The notes: generated by a model from the letters alone, not told the origin. A DNA stretch of 61,320 nt from Solirubrobacterales bacterium (GCA_025963965.1 JAOPZS010000007.1:1-61320); one strand, 5' to 3'; shown: positions 34,244 to 43,417, numbered from the stretch's first letter. Program-made: numbers and translations.

Positions 34244-35670
34244 GTGCTTCCTCCGTGATCGCTCGCTTCGCTGATCGTGCTACCCGCGTCGACCGGCGCA
34301 AAACCGCCGGATGCGTCGCGTGCGACGATCCGCCCCGACCAGCCGCGCAGCGGATGCTCGCGTTCGACGGCCAGCTCCAGGCAGATTCTGCGCGTGATCA
34401 CGAAGACGGCCACCGGTATGGCGAGGAACGCGCCGCGGAAGAACCAGATCGCGCCTTCGTAGCCGAAGCCGAACTGGAAGAACATACGGTCGGCCGAGCC
34501 CGCCGCGAAGACGATCGCGACGGCGGAGAAGACGGCGGCTGCGAGTGCCGTGCGCCGCGGATTTTCCCGCGGGCTCTGAAGCAGGTCATGGCGCGCGGGG
34601 TCCCGCGAGATGAAGCGGCGGTCGAGCCACGGCAGCGCGTAGAGCAGCGCGAACACGACGGTCGGGAACAACACGCCGCCGAAGAACGGGTTGGGGACGA
34701 GCGTGTGCCCGAACACCGAGATCTCGAGGTTGGGCATCAGCCGGAGCGCTCCGATCAGCCAGCCCAGATACCAGTCGGGCTGCGCGCCGTTGGTGCCGAG
34801 GTACGGGTGGTACGGGCCCCACAGCCACACCGGGTTGATCTGGATCAGTCCCCCCATCAACACGAGCACCGCGGCGACGGCCGCGAACAGCCCGAGCGAG
34901 CGAAGCGCGTAGGCGGGCCACATCGGCGTGCCCACGACGTTGTCCTCGCGGCGGCCAGGGCCCGGGAACTGTGAATGGCGCTGGCGCATGATGATCGCGA
35001 GGTGCACGGCGATCAGCGTGGCCAGGATCGCCGGCAGCACGAAGACGTGGGCGATGTAGAGGCGCGACTCGAAGACGCTCGTTCCAGGGAAGCGCCCGCC
35101 CCAGAGCGCCGTCGCGAACGGCCCGCCGATGAGCGGCAGCGACATCGCCACCGCCCAGGCGATCGCCAAGCCCATCCCCGACAGCAGGTCGTCCGGCAGC
35201 GAGTACCCGGCGAAGCCCTCGAGGATCGCCAGTGCCAGCAGCGTCACGCCGATGAAGTAGTTGATGTCGCGCGGCTTTCGAAACGCCCCCGTGAAGACGA
35301 TCCGCAGCAGATGCAGCGTGATCGCCGCCAGGAACAGGAGCGCCGCCCAGTGGTGGGTCTGGCGCATCAGCAGCCCACCGGAGACGTGGTAGGACAGTTT
35401 CAGCGTCGAGGCGTAAGCGCTCGAGATGCTCTGGCCCTGTAGCGCCGGGTCGCTCCCGTGGTAGACGGCCGTGCCGAGGTCGGGGCTGAAGAACAGCGCC
35501 AGGAACGTGCCAGTGGCGATCAGCACGACGAACGCGTAGAGCGCGACCTCGCCGAGCAGGAAGCTCCAGTGGTCCGGGAACACGTAGCTCATCAGGAAGC
35601 GGAGCCCGCGCGCGCCGCCGAGGCGCTCCTCGACGAACTCGACCGGGTCTCGCGCGCTGCGCCGGCTCAC
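34240..35670 (-). CDS. qcrB: Cytochrome bc1 complex cytochrome b subunit
   Basis: A 476-residue membrane protein of the actinobacterial bc1 complex. Heme ligands are visible in QTHHW (His106/107) with His120, and in LYIAHVF (His208) with His223. The quinol-site region and the downstream GAQPDWYLGWLIGALRLMP segment are conserved. It passes electrons from menaquinol to the Rieske protein and hemes. GTG 35670 overlaps the Rieske stop (GTGA). In-frame sequence upstream is shadow. Confidence 0.93.
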   Translation of the reverse strand: MSRRSARDPVEFVEERLGGARGLRFLMSYVFPDHWSFLLGEVALYAFVVLIATGTFLALFFSPDLGTAVYHGSDPALQGQSISSAYASTLKLSYHVSGGLLMRQTHHWAALLFLAAITLHLLRIVFTGAFRKPRDINYFIGVTLLALAILEGFAGYSLPDDLLSGMGLAIAWAVAMSLPLIGGPFATALWGGRFPGTSVFESRLYIAHVFVLPAILATLIAVHLAIIMRQRHSQFPGPGRREDNVVGTPMWPAYALRSLGLFAAVAAVLVLMGGLIQINPVWLWGPYHPYLGTNGAQPDWYLGWLIGALRLMPNLEISVFGHTLVPNPFFGGVLFPTVVFALLYALPWLDRRFISRDPARHDLLQSPRENPRRTALAAAVFSAVAIVFAAGSADRMFFQFGFGYEGAIWFFRGAFLAIPVAVFVITRRICLELAVEREHPLRGWSGRIVARDASGGFAPVDAGSTISEASDHGGST

Positions 35671-36653
35671 CGCGCGTCTCCCCACCAGGACGGGCCGACC
35701 GGCCCCGACAGCGGCCCGGCGGCGCGCAGCGTCCCCTGCGCGTCGATGCTCAGTGGCAACTGCGGCAGCGGACGCCCCGCCGGGCCGAATTCCACCCGCC
35801 CGGAGTCGAGCACGTCGAAAGTCGAGTAATGGCAGGGGCAGACCAGGGCCGGGCCACGCGACTGCGTCGAGGGGCTGAGCGGCGCTCGATACAGCGAGAT
35901 CGCGCAGGCCGCATGGGTGCATATCTTCGAGTAGGCGAGGATTCCCATCGGCGCCCAGCCCGCGCGCTCGGAGGAGGCCCGCAGCGAAGCGGGGTCGACG
36001 CGCACGAGCACCACCGGCGCGTCCAGATTCTCCTTGTCGGCCCCCTCGGGGAACGCCGTCACGAAGCTCCCTTCGCGGATCGCTGCGGCGGCGAGCGGCG
36101 CGCCCTGCTCGTCGACGAGCGCGCGGCCGGCGTGCCACGGCGTGCGCGAGAGCTGGTCCTCGATTCCCGGGCCGAGCGCGACCACGGGCACAGCGACCGC
36201 GGCTGTCAGACCGGCCCCGGCAGCGCCGGCGGCGCCCAGCAGCAGCCCTCGCCGGGTGATCCCATCCGTGGCCGCGTGCGCCTGCTCGAGGACCTCATCG
36301 ACGGCCTGCCGATCGCCGGGGATCGGGCGCTCCTCCACCTTCGTCTCCTGGGGCAGGAGCCGCTTGCCGGCCAGGATCAGCGCCGCCGCGAGCAGCGCCA
36401 GCGCCGCGCCCAAAGCCAGGCCGAGCAGCTGCGTGTTCGGATCCAGGATGTAGAGGACGGCAAACGCGGCGCACGACAGTGGGATCGCCGCCAGCAGCCC
36501 GAGCAGCGTTCGCTCGACCCATGCCGGAGAGCCCGCGTCGCGGCGGGACGGATCGACCTCGCGACGCCGGGCGCGGGCGCGGCGCCGGGGCCGCAGCGCA
36601 CCCCAGGCCCAGAGCACGAGCACCACCAGCGCCTTCCAGAGCCGGCTAGCCAT
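35667..36653 (-). CDS. qcrA: Cytochrome bc1 complex Rieske iron-sulfur subunit
   Basis: A 328-residue protein with several N-terminal membrane segments and a twin-Arg helix ITRRGLLLGAAG, typical of actinobacterial QcrA. The 2Fe-2S ligands are Cys245/His247 in CTHAAC and Cys272/His275 in CPCHYSTF, with Cys250 and Cys274 for the disulfide. The usual Gly in CTHxGC is Ala here, which could shift redox potential. ATG 36653 overlaps the qcrC end by eight bases. Confidence 0.93.
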   Translation of the reverse strand: MASRLWKALVVLVLWAWGALRPRRRARARRREVDPSRRDAGSPAWVERTLLGLLAAIPLSCAAFAVLYILDPNTQLLGLALGAALALLAAALILAGKRLLPQETKVEERPIPGDRQAVDEVLEQAHAATDGITRRGLLLGAAGAAGAGLTAAVAVPVVALGPGIEDQLSRTPWHAGRALVDEQGAPLAAAAIREGSFVTAFPEGADKENLDAPVVLVRVDPASLRASSERAGWAPMGILAYSKICTHAACAISLYRAPLSPSTQSRGPALVCPCHYSTFDVLDSGRVEFGPAGRPLPQLPLSIDAQGTLRAAGPLSGPVGPSWWGDAR

Positions 36654-37440
36654 GGTGGGTCTCACGCTCCTCGGGATCGTCCTCGCGGCGCTCTCCGATC
36701 ACCCGGGCGACCAGCAGCAGAGCCGCCGCGCCGAGCAGCCACGCGACCATCCCCTCGGGGATCGGCCCGATCCGCCCGATCCCCCAGCCGCCGCGGTTTT
36801 CCGGGTGCTGGAGATACTGGACGTAGCGCGCGAGCGAGTCGAGCTGCGCCGCGGAGATCTCGGCTTCTCCAAAGCGCGGCATCACGTACGGCCCGACCCG
36901 CACCGCCTCGCCGACCTGCCGCGGCGAGGCCTGGTTCAGCGACGGGGCGATCGCGCCTGTCACGATCCCGCCCTGCCCCTGGATCGTGTGACAGCCGGCG
37001 CAGTCGAGGGCGAACAGGCGCTCACCGTCGGCGAGCGAGCCGCGCCCGGGCTGCACGTCGGGAACGGCCGGTCCGCCGAACGAGGCGACGTAGGCGACCA
37101 GCGCACGGATCTGGCGCTGGGGAAACGCCGGGCGGGTACGCAGCGGCTCCGCGCGCGAGGCGGACAGCGGCATCCGCCCGGTCTGCAGGTAGAAGTCGGC
37201 GGCAAGAGCGCCGACTCCGCGCAGGCTCGGCCCGCGTCCGTGTATCCCGCCCGCGCCGATGCCGTGACAGGCGGAGCACGAGGATTCGAACAGCGCGCGG
37301 CCGCTCGCCACGAGCGAAGCGCTCGACACGGCCGGCGGCGCCGCCGCCGCCGCATGACCTCGTTCGTCTGCCAGCGCGAGCTGCACGATGGCCAGCCCGC
37401 CGCAGAGCGCCGCCGCGAGCGCTGCCAGGCGGCGCCTCAT
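36646..37440 (-). CDS. qcrC: Cytochrome bc1 complex diheme cytochrome c subunit
   Basis: A 264-residue diheme cytochrome c. Heme-binding CSACH (55-59) and CAGCH (147-151) sit in two tandem cytochrome c domains between an N-terminal export helix and a C-terminal anchor (MVAWLLGAAALLLVARVIG). It links the bc1 complex directly to the aa3 oxidase, as in other actinobacteria without soluble cytochrome c. ATG 37440 overlaps the ctaG-like stop. Confidence 0.93.
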   Translation of the reverse strand: MRRRLAALAAALCGGLAIVQLALADERGHAAAAAPPAVSSASLVASGRALFESSCSACHGIGAGGIHGRGPSLRGVGALAADFYLQTGRMPLSASRAEPLRTRPAFPQRQIRALVAYVASFGGPAVPDVQPGRGSLADGERLFALDCAGCHTIQGQGGIVTGAIAPSLNQASPRQVGEAVRVGPYVMPRFGEAEISAAQLDSLARYVQYLQHPENRGGWGIGRIGPIPEGMVAWLLGAAALLLVARVIGERREDDPEERETHHG

Positions 37441-38300
37441 CCCCGCGCCGCCGGCGCCGGCTCGGCTGTGGCGTCCGCGTAGCGTTCGCGGCGCTCGGCT
37501 CGTCGCTCTTCGGCGAGCATCGCTCCGAAGGTGACGAGCAGCGCCAGAGCGAACATCGCGAGAGTCCCTCCGACCCACATGATTGCCCCCCCGAGCTGCT
37601 GGTCGGCCAGCGCGGAGCGGTCGAGTGCGTGGCTCGTCAGGAGGTAGTGGGGGTAGCGCACGGTTCGCGCGAACGCCAGCAGCGCCCCGGGCACGGCCAT
37701 CGCCGTCATGCCCCCCATCAGCCATGCGAAGCGAGCGAGCGGCGCCGGCGGATGCGGCAGCGGGTCGGCTGAGACCAGAGGCGCCAGGAACGCCAGTCCG
37801 GTCCAGAACATCGCGGCGTGCTCGAGCGCGTGCACGGACGGGTCGGTGAGGGCCAGCTCGAACAGCCCCGTCAGGTGGGTCACGAGCACCGTCGCAGCGA
37901 ACAGCGCGAGGCCGACTGCGGGCTGAGCGATGGTCCGTGCGGGGCCGCTCGACAGCGCTCCGCCGAGCGCCCCGCGCACGCGCGGTCCTGCGGCTCGAAG
38001 TGCGAGACCGACCGGCCTTCCCCACAGCAGCAGTACGGGCGCCAGCAGCGAGAGCAGCAGGTGCTGGACCATGTGAACCGACAGCAGCTCCTCGGCGTAG
38101 CCGTCGATGCCCGAGAGCAGCGCCAGCGCGATCGTGGCGAGCCCCGCCAAAAAGGAAGCAGCGCGCCATGCCGGCCAGCGGGCGCCGGCTCGCACGGCGC
38201 CGAGCCCGTAGAGCCCCGCCGCGGCCAGGAGCGACGCGACCACGACCGGGTCGAAGCTCCACGAGCCCAGCAGGCGCGCGAGCGTCGGCGCGGCGGTCAC
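37437..38300 (-). CDS. Cytochrome c oxidase assembly protein, CtaG (caa3) type
   Basis: A 287-residue membrane protein with about seven helices. The conserved HMVQHLLLSLLAPVLLLWG, LEHAAMFWTGL and DQQLGGAIMWVGG segments match the caa3_CtaG/PF09678 family, which assists oxidase assembly and copper handling. GTG 38300 overlaps the stop of the 132-residue gene upstream. It links the oxidase and bc1 halves of the operon. Confidence 0.88.
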   Translation of the reverse strand: MTAAPTLARLLGSWSFDPVVVASLLAAAGLYGLGAVRAGARWPAWRAASFLAGLATIALALLSGIDGYAEELLSVHMVQHLLLSLLAPVLLLWGRPVGLALRAAGPRVRGALGGALSSGPARTIAQPAVGLALFAATVLVTHLTGLFELALTDPSVHALEHAAMFWTGLAFLAPLVSADPLPHPPAPLARFAWLMGGMTAMAVPGALLAFARTVRYPHYLLTSHALDRSALADQQLGGAIMWVGGTLAMFALALLVTFGAMLAEERRAERRERYADATAEPAPAARG

Positions 38301-38695
38301 GGCGCGCCCCCGAGACGACGGGTGCGCCGCCGCGCACGTGCTTCGCGCAGCAGGCCACCGGCGCCGAGTGCCGTGACGCCGGCGCCGACCAGGATCAGCC
38401 ACAGCCCGAAGCCGGCCCCGAGCAGCGCGAGCGCAAGACCCGCGGCCAGCGTGGCCGCGGCGAGCGACTGGTCGGGCAGCGCTCGCGGACGCTCGACCGC
38501 AGCGCGGCGGAGGTCGAGCCGCCACAGGCCCAGCCCTGTGAGCAGGCACGCTGCGGCCGCGCCTCCCAGCAGCTCGTACTCGATCGGGTGCAGCCCGACC
38601 GAGCGCGGGCGCACCGGCGCGAAGGCGAGCTGGGCGGCGGTCAGCACTGCAAGCCATGCGCCCCAGCCGAGCAGCACCACCGCGGCGCGCCTCAT
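38297..38695 (-). CDS. Small membrane protein between oxidase subunit I and CtaG
   Basis: A 132-residue protein with four hydrophobic segments and a basic C-terminus (REARARRRTRRL). ATG 38695 overlaps the ctaD stop and its own stop overlaps the next GTG. It is too short to be a normal subunit III and resembles none clearly. Position suggests an oxidase subunit or assembly factor, possibly a subunit IV-like protein. Confidence 0.65.
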   Translation of the reverse strand: MRRAAVVLLGWGAWLAVLTAAQLAFAPVRPRSVGLHPIEYELLGGAAAACLLTGLGLWRLDLRRAAVERPRALPDQSLAAATLAAGLALALLGAGFGLWLILVGAGVTALGAGGLLREARARRRTRRLGGAP

Positions 38696-40299
38696 GCCGG
38701 CGCCCCTGCCTCGGCGGCCTGTTCGCGCAGATCGAGCAGCGGCGCGTGCGATCCGATCGGCGGCAGCGCCTCGAAGTTGTAGCGGGGCGGCGGCGAGCTG
38801 GTCGCCCACTCCAGGGTGTGTCCCTGCCAGGGGTCGTCTCCCGCCGGGCGGCGCGCGCGCAGCGAGATGACGACGTTGAGGATGAACACGGCGACCGCCA
38901 GCGCGATCACGCCCGAGCCGATCGTCGAGAGCACGTTCAGCGTCCGCCAGTGAGTGCTCGACGGGTACGCCGCGATCCGGCGCACCATCCCCTCGGCGCC
39001 GAGCGCGAACATCGGGAAGAACGTGAGGTTCGTGCCCACCACGAGCAGCGCGAAGTGGAGCTTGCCGAGGCCTTCGCGCAGCATCACGCCGGTTGCCTTT
39101 CCGAACCACAGGTAGATGCCGGCGAACAGGCCGAAGGCGCTGCCGGCGAAGATCGTGTAGTGGAAGTGCGCCACCACGAAGTAGGTCATGTTGAGGTGGT
39201 AGTCCAGTGGCGGCGAGGCGACGATGATCCCCGTCAGCCCGCCGATCAGGAACTGGACGATGAACGCGACGGCGAACAGGAACGGCGTCGTGAAGCGCAG
39301 GCTCCCCCGCCACAGCGTGCCGAGGAAGTCGAGGTACTCGATCCCGGCAGGGACGATCAGCAGGGTCGAGGTCAGCGCGAAGTACTTGTTGGTGACCTGC
39401 CCCATCGTGAACATGTGGTGGCCCCAGACGCTCATCGAGAGCCCGGCGAAGGCCAGCAGCGCCACCACGAAGGCGCGGTACCCGAAGAAGCGCCTGCCGG
39501 AGAACGTCGACAGCGACTCGGCGACCATGCCGACGAACGGGAAGAACATCACGTACACGACGGGGTGCCCGTAGAACCAGAACAGCTGCTGGTAGTCGAC
39601 CGCGCCGAGGCCGCCCGACAGGACTCCGCCGAAATGCCGCTGTGCCCAGAGCAGCACCAGCGCCAGGATCAGCGCCGGAAACGCGAACAGGGTCAACAGG
39701 CAGGTGACGACCATCGTCCACGTGAAGACGGGCATGCGCAGCAACGTCATGCCCGGTGCGCGCTTGCGCAGCGCCGTGCCGAGCACGCATCCCGCCCACA
39801 GCAGCTGCCCCCCCGTCGCCATCATCACGCCGAGGATCCAGAGTTCCATGCCGCTGCCGGGCGAGTGGATCGAGTCGGAGAGGGGGTCGAACCCCCACCA
39901 GGAGGCGGCAGCGGCGCCGCCGCTGGTCAGGAACCCCGCCCACATCGTCACGCCTCCGAGCAGCAGCAGCCACAGCCCGGCCAGCGCAGCGCGCGGTCCG
40001 GCGATCTCGGCGGCGCCGACCTGCAACGGCACGAGGTAGACGCCGGCCGCCAGCCCGATCGGAACGATGAACAGGTACACCATCGTCGAGCCGTGCATCG
40101 TGAACAGCTGGTCGTAGACGTTCTGGGAGACGACGCCGCCGTCGGCGGCGAGCTGGCTGCGCATCACGAGCGCCAGCAGGCCACCGGCCAGGAAGAACCC
40201 GAACGCGGCGAGGGCCGCCTGCGCGGCGATGCGCTTGTGATCGGTCGAGGCGAGCGTGCGCAGCGGCGCCGCTCGCAGCGGCAGCGCGGTCACGCTCAT
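38692..40299 (-). CDS. ctaD: Cytochrome c oxidase subunit I
   Basis: A 535-residue heme-copper oxidase subunit. Metal ligands are visible: His69 (MHGSTM) for heme a, His245 with Tyr249 (YGHPVVY) and His294/His295 (WGHHMF) for CuB, and His378/His380 (VAHFHY) for heme a3 and heme a. It reduces oxygen to water at the membrane. No fused subunit III is present. It overlaps subunit II upstream and the small membrane gene downstream by ATGA. Confidence 0.95.
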   Translation of the reverse strand: MSVTALPLRAAPLRTLASTDHKRIAAQAALAAFGFFLAGGLLALVMRSQLAADGGVVSQNVYDQLFTMHGSTMVYLFIVPIGLAAGVYLVPLQVGAAEIAGPRAALAGLWLLLLGGVTMWAGFLTSGGAAAASWWGFDPLSDSIHSPGSGMELWILGVMMATGGQLLWAGCVLGTALRKRAPGMTLLRMPVFTWTMVVTCLLTLFAFPALILALVLLWAQRHFGGVLSGGLGAVDYQQLFWFYGHPVVYVMFFPFVGMVAESLSTFSGRRFFGYRAFVVALLAFAGLSMSVWGHHMFTMGQVTNKYFALTSTLLIVPAGIEYLDFLGTLWRGSLRFTTPFLFAVAFIVQFLIGGLTGIIVASPPLDYHLNMTYFVVAHFHYTIFAGSAFGLFAGIYLWFGKATGVMLREGLGKLHFALLVVGTNLTFFPMFALGAEGMVRRIAAYPSSTHWRTLNVLSTIGSGVIALAVAVFILNVVISLRARRPAGDDPWQGHTLEWATSSPPPRYNFEALPPIGSHAPLLDLREQAAEAGAPA

Positions 40300-40943
40300 G
40301 TCGTGCTCCCGGCATCGCTCGGCGGCGGGCTCTGCGCGGATTCGAGCCAGCTCTCGTATTCCGTCCGGCTGACGGCGCGCAGCTCGAAGTGCATCTCGGT
40401 GTGCTGTTCACCGCAGTACACCGAGCAGGCGCCTCCGTAGGCTCCCGGCCGGTCGAAGCGCATGTCGAAGCGTGTCACGTAGCCAGGCAGGAACTGGCGC
40501 TGGAAGCGCAGCCTCGGCACGTAGAAGCCGTGGATCACGTCGCGGGAGCTGCCCCAGAATTCGACCTCCTGCCCGGCCGGGACCTCGGCTACGGGAGGGC
40601 GCAGCGTCGAGACGGAGAGCACCGTCTTGCCGCCCGGGTACTCAAAGCGCCAGCTCCACTGCGCAGCGGTGACGTGGATCCGCAGGACCGGGTTGGCGGC
40701 GACCGTGTCCAGCGGCGTCTCGGCGTGGAACGTGACGGCGAGCAGAAACGCAACGACGGCCGCCAGGCCGGCGGCGTACACCACCTCGAAGCGCGTCGCC
40801 TCCGTCTTGCCACCCGCGGCGCGCCGTCTGGCACCGGCGAGCAGCAGCGCCGCCAGCGTCAGGACGATGAACGCGAACACCCCGATCGCGATCGGGAAGT
40901 AGATCCCGCTCACGTGTTCGTAGGCGTGCAGCGGGTCGGCCAT
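40296..40943 (-). CDS. ctaC: Cytochrome c oxidase subunit II
   Basis: A 215-residue subunit with two N-terminal membrane helices and a CuA domain. The CuA ligands are His138, Cys173, Cys177, His181 and Met184 in CSVYCGEQHTEM. It accepts electrons from the QcrC hemes. It has no evident signal peptide before helix one and no fused cytochrome c. It is the first gene of the respiratory operon. Confidence 0.94.
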   Translation of the reverse strand: MADPLHAYEHVSGIYFPIAIGVFAFIVLTLAALLLAGARRRAAGGKTEATRFEVVYAAGLAAVVAFLLAVTFHAETPLDTVAANPVLRIHVTAAQWSWRFEYPGGKTVLSVSTLRPPVAEVPAGQEVEFWGSSRDVIHGFYVPRLRFQRQFLPGYVTRFDMRFDRPGAYGGACSVYCGEQHTEMHFELRAVSRTEYESWLESAQSPPPSDAGSTT

Positions 40944-41014
40944 CAGCAGCCCTCGGCATGCGGCTCAGCTGTGGGCTGGACGTTCCACATCTACGCGCCG
41001 CCCCCGGCTGCGTC

Positions 41015-41239
41015 TCACCTGGAGCCGATGAAACGGGCGCGCTGTGGCGTGTCGACCTGGACGTGCTCCGGGCGCTCGTCCTGCTCGGCCGGCGACGCGT
41101 CTCGCCCCGCATCGAGCGAGCCGCCCCTGCTGCTGAGCTGACGCCGGCGGCCGCGGGAGGCGACCGCGTAGATGGCGACGCCGATCAGTCCGAGGACGAT
41201 CGCGACTAGGAGGAGGATGAAGAAGGCTCCGATTTCCAT
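41015..41239 (-). CDS. Small membrane protein, SigB-type promoter
   Basis: A 74-residue protein with one N-terminal membrane helix (IGAFFILLLVAIVLGLIGVAIY, quoted in part) and a charged tail. A SigB-like GGGTAG ends nine bases before ATG 41239. It lies 71 bases upstream of ctaC on the same strand and could be read into the respiratory operon. No family recognised. Confidence 0.65.
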   Translation of the reverse strand: MEIGAFFILLLVAIVLGLIGVAIYAVASRGRRRQLSSRGGSLDAGRDASPAEQDERPEHVQVDTPQRARFIGSR

Positions 41240-41248
41240 GGCAAAGCT

Positions 41249-41274
41249 CTACCCCGACCGGTCTCGCCCAAACG
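41249..41274 (-). promoter_or_regulatory. SigB/SigF-like promoter, CGTTTG-N14-GGGTAG
   Basis: Minus-strand CGTTTG (41274-41269) and GGGTAG (41254-41249), upstream of the 74-residue membrane protein gene and pointing toward the cta/qcr operon. Confidence 0.55.
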
Positions 41275-41286
41275 AGCGCCAGGCTT

Positions 41287-41802
41287 TCAGGACCGGCGAT
41301 CGTCGAGGTCTTCGTACTCCCGCATGAAGCCCTCGAACAGGCGACGGTGGCCCTCCTCGTCGCGCAGGATCGCGATCACCATGTCGTTGGTCACCGGATC
41401 GCTCTCGTCGGTCGCCTCGATGATCTCGTTGTAGAAATCGATCGCGCCGGTCTCGGCGGCGATCACGCCCTTGATCACGTGCACGATGTCGCTCTGGCGC
41501 TCGGGCGGCTGCAGGTAGTCCTGTTCGGGGCTGAACTGCTGCGAGCCGGGGACGACGCCGTAGAGCTCCTTGATGCGGGTCGCGTACTGCATCGCGTGCC
41601 CGAGCTCCTCCTGGATGTCCTCGCGCAGCGAGGCGATCACCTCCTGGGCGCGGATCCCGTCCGGGTTGGTCGAGTTGGCGATGTAGCTCATCACCGTCTC
41701 GATCTCCATCCAGTACGCCTTCGAGAGCATCGCCACGATCTTCTCGCGATCCTCCCGGCGGCCCTCCGACAGGATCCCGGAACTGCTCTTCGTCGCTGGC
41801 AT
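41287..41802 (-). CDS. Ferritin-like (bacterioferritin/Dps-type) protein
   Basis: A 171-residue cytoplasmic four-helix ferritin-like protein without signal sequence. Metal-site Glu/His are in MEIETVMSY, EELGHAMQYA, AAETGAIDFYNEI and DEEGHRRLFEGF. This resembles bacterioferritin-like proteins of stress regulons. Iron storage or peroxide protection is likely. A SigB-like promoter lies about 34 bases upstream of ATG 41802. Confidence 0.88.
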   Translation of the reverse strand: MPATKSSSGILSEGRREDREKIVAMLSKAYWMEIETVMSYIANSTNPDGIRAQEVIASLREDIQEELGHAMQYATRIKELYGVVPGSQQFSPEQDYLQPPERQSDIVHVIKGVIAAETGAIDFYNEIIEATDESDPVTNDMVIAILRDEEGHRRLFEGFMREYEDLDDRRS

Positions 41803-41835
41803 GGTGTCCTCCTCGGATTGGGATGCCGCCTGGCT

Positions 41836-41860
41836 CTACCCGCCGCGGGCGAGGACAACC
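41836..41860 (-). promoter_or_regulatory. SigB/SigF-like promoter, GGTTGT-N13-GGGTAG
   Basis: Minus-strand GGTTGT (41860-41855) and GGGTAG (41841-41836), 33 bases before the ATG of the ferritin-like gene. Confidence 0.6.
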
Positions 41861-41870
41861 CGTCCGCCAC

Positions 41871-43358
41871 TCAACCGGCGGGGGCGGGCTGGACTGTCCC
41901 CTGCGGCGCGTCCTCGACAGTCAGCGGCCTGGCTATGTTCTCGAGGCTTTCGCCCTCGGCCTTGACGCCGAAGACGATCTCGGCCAGCCCGCCGAGGATC
42001 ATCATCACGGCGCCCAGCCCGAACGCGAGGAAGACCTGTTCGTAGCTTCCGGTTTCGATCATGCGGTTGAAGACCTGCGGCCCGATCACACCGCCCAGAC
42101 CTGTCCCGACGGCGTAGAACACGGCGATGCACAGCGCGCGCGTCTCCATCGGAAAGACCTCCGAGACGGTCAGATAGGCGGCGCTCGCGCCCGCTGAGGC
42201 GAAGAAGAAGACGACGCAGATGCAGACCTCGAAGGTCGTGCTGTCGAGGTGATGTCCCTTGAAGAGCAGGCCGGTGACGATCAGCAGGACGCCGGAGGTG
42301 ATGTACGTGCCGGCGATCATCACCTTGCGCCCGACGGTGTCGAACAGCGGGCCGAGCAGCAGCGCACCGGCGAAGTTGCCGAGCGCGAAGATCGCGATGT
42401 AGTAGGGGATGTCTCCCGAGGCTGTGTGGAAGTAGGTGGTCATCAGCAGCCCGAAGCCGAACAGCACCGAGTTGTAGATGAAGGCCTGGCCGATGAACAG
42501 GGCCAGGCCGAGGACCGTCCGCTTCGGGTACATGGTCACGACCGAGCGGACGATCAGCGACAAGGGGATCGCCTTGCGCTGGCGCACGGTCAGCTCGCCT
42601 CCGACCGGCGGGGGCAGCTTTCGGCCGGTCGACTCCTCCACCTGGTGCTCGATGTCCGTGACGATCCGCTCCGCCTCCTCCTCACGGCCGTGGATGAACA
42701 GCCAGCGCGGGCTCTCGGGGACGTGTCTGCGGACCAGCAGCACGGCCAGCCCGATCACGGCACCGAGCACGAACGAGAGCCTCCAGCCGAGGTCGATCGG
42801 GAAGATCGCCGTGTTCAGCATCACCACCGAGAGCAGCGCACCGCCGACGCCGCCCAGCCAGTAGCTGCCGTTGATCGAGATGTCCACGCGCCCGCGGTGC
42901 CTGGCGGGGATCAGCTCGTCGATCGCGGAGTTGATGGCGCTGTACTCGCCTCCGATCCCCATGCCCGTCAGGAAGCGGAACACGAAGAACCACGTCGAGG
43001 AGAAGGTCAGGCTGGTCAGGACGGTGCCGAGCAGGTAGATCGCGAGGGTGATCATGAACAGCCGCTTGCGTCCGTATCGGTCGGTCAGCTGCCCGAAGAT
43101 CAACGCGCCGACGCACGCGCCGCCGACGTACAGCGATGCTCCCCAGCTCGAGATGTCCGACTTGCTCAGGCCGGCGCCGGCGCCGGATTCCGAGAGCCTG
43201 CTCGAAATCGAGCCGACCACGTTGACCTCGAGCCCGTCCAGGACCCAGGCGGTGCCGAGACCGATGATGATCAACCAGTGAAATCGCGACCAGGGAAGCC
43301 GGTCGAGCCGCCCGGGAATATTCGTGGTGATCGTCCCCGTCTGAACCCCGTTGCTCAT
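41871..43358 (-). CDS. MFS transporter (sugar-porter-like)
   Basis: A 495-residue major facilitator with 12 membrane helices. The loop 2-3 motif GQLTDRYGRKR and the repeated GPLFDTVGRKV, plus PESPRWLF after helix 6 are typical of the sugar porter/SV2-like group. ATG 43358 follows GGAGG and marks the real start; upstream frame is shadow. Substrate is unknown (sugar or organic acid). A SigB-like promoter precedes it. Confidence 0.88.
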   Translation of the reverse strand: MSNGVQTGTITTNIPGRLDRLPWSRFHWLIIIGLGTAWVLDGLEVNVVGSISSRLSESGAGAGLSKSDISSWGASLYVGGACVGALIFGQLTDRYGRKRLFMITLAIYLLGTVLTSLTFSSTWFFVFRFLTGMGIGGEYSAINSAIDELIPARHRGRVDISINGSYWLGGVGGALLSVVMLNTAIFPIDLGWRLSFVLGAVIGLAVLLVRRHVPESPRWLFIHGREEEAERIVTDIEHQVEESTGRKLPPPVGGELTVRQRKAIPLSLIVRSVVTMYPKRTVLGLALFIGQAFIYNSVLFGFGLLMTTYFHTASGDIPYYIAIFALGNFAGALLLGPLFDTVGRKVMIAGTYITSGVLLIVTGLLFKGHHLDSTTFEVCICVVFFFASAGASAAYLTVSEVFPMETRALCIAVFYAVGTGLGGVIGPQVFNRMIETGSYEQVFLAFGLGAVMMILGGLAEIVFGVKAEGESLENIARPLTVEDAPQGTVQPAPAG

Positions 43359-43417
43359 GTCCTCCCTCGCTGCTCGCGCTGTGTCGCCCGTGTCGGCCGG
43401 GCCGGGTCGCGGTCCAT

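Noticed and set aside
37818-40440. Large plus-strand frames opposite the oxidase genes (350 and 594 codons)
   Set aside because: The opposite strand carries clear oxidase and CtaG genes with all ligands; these frames are composition artefacts.
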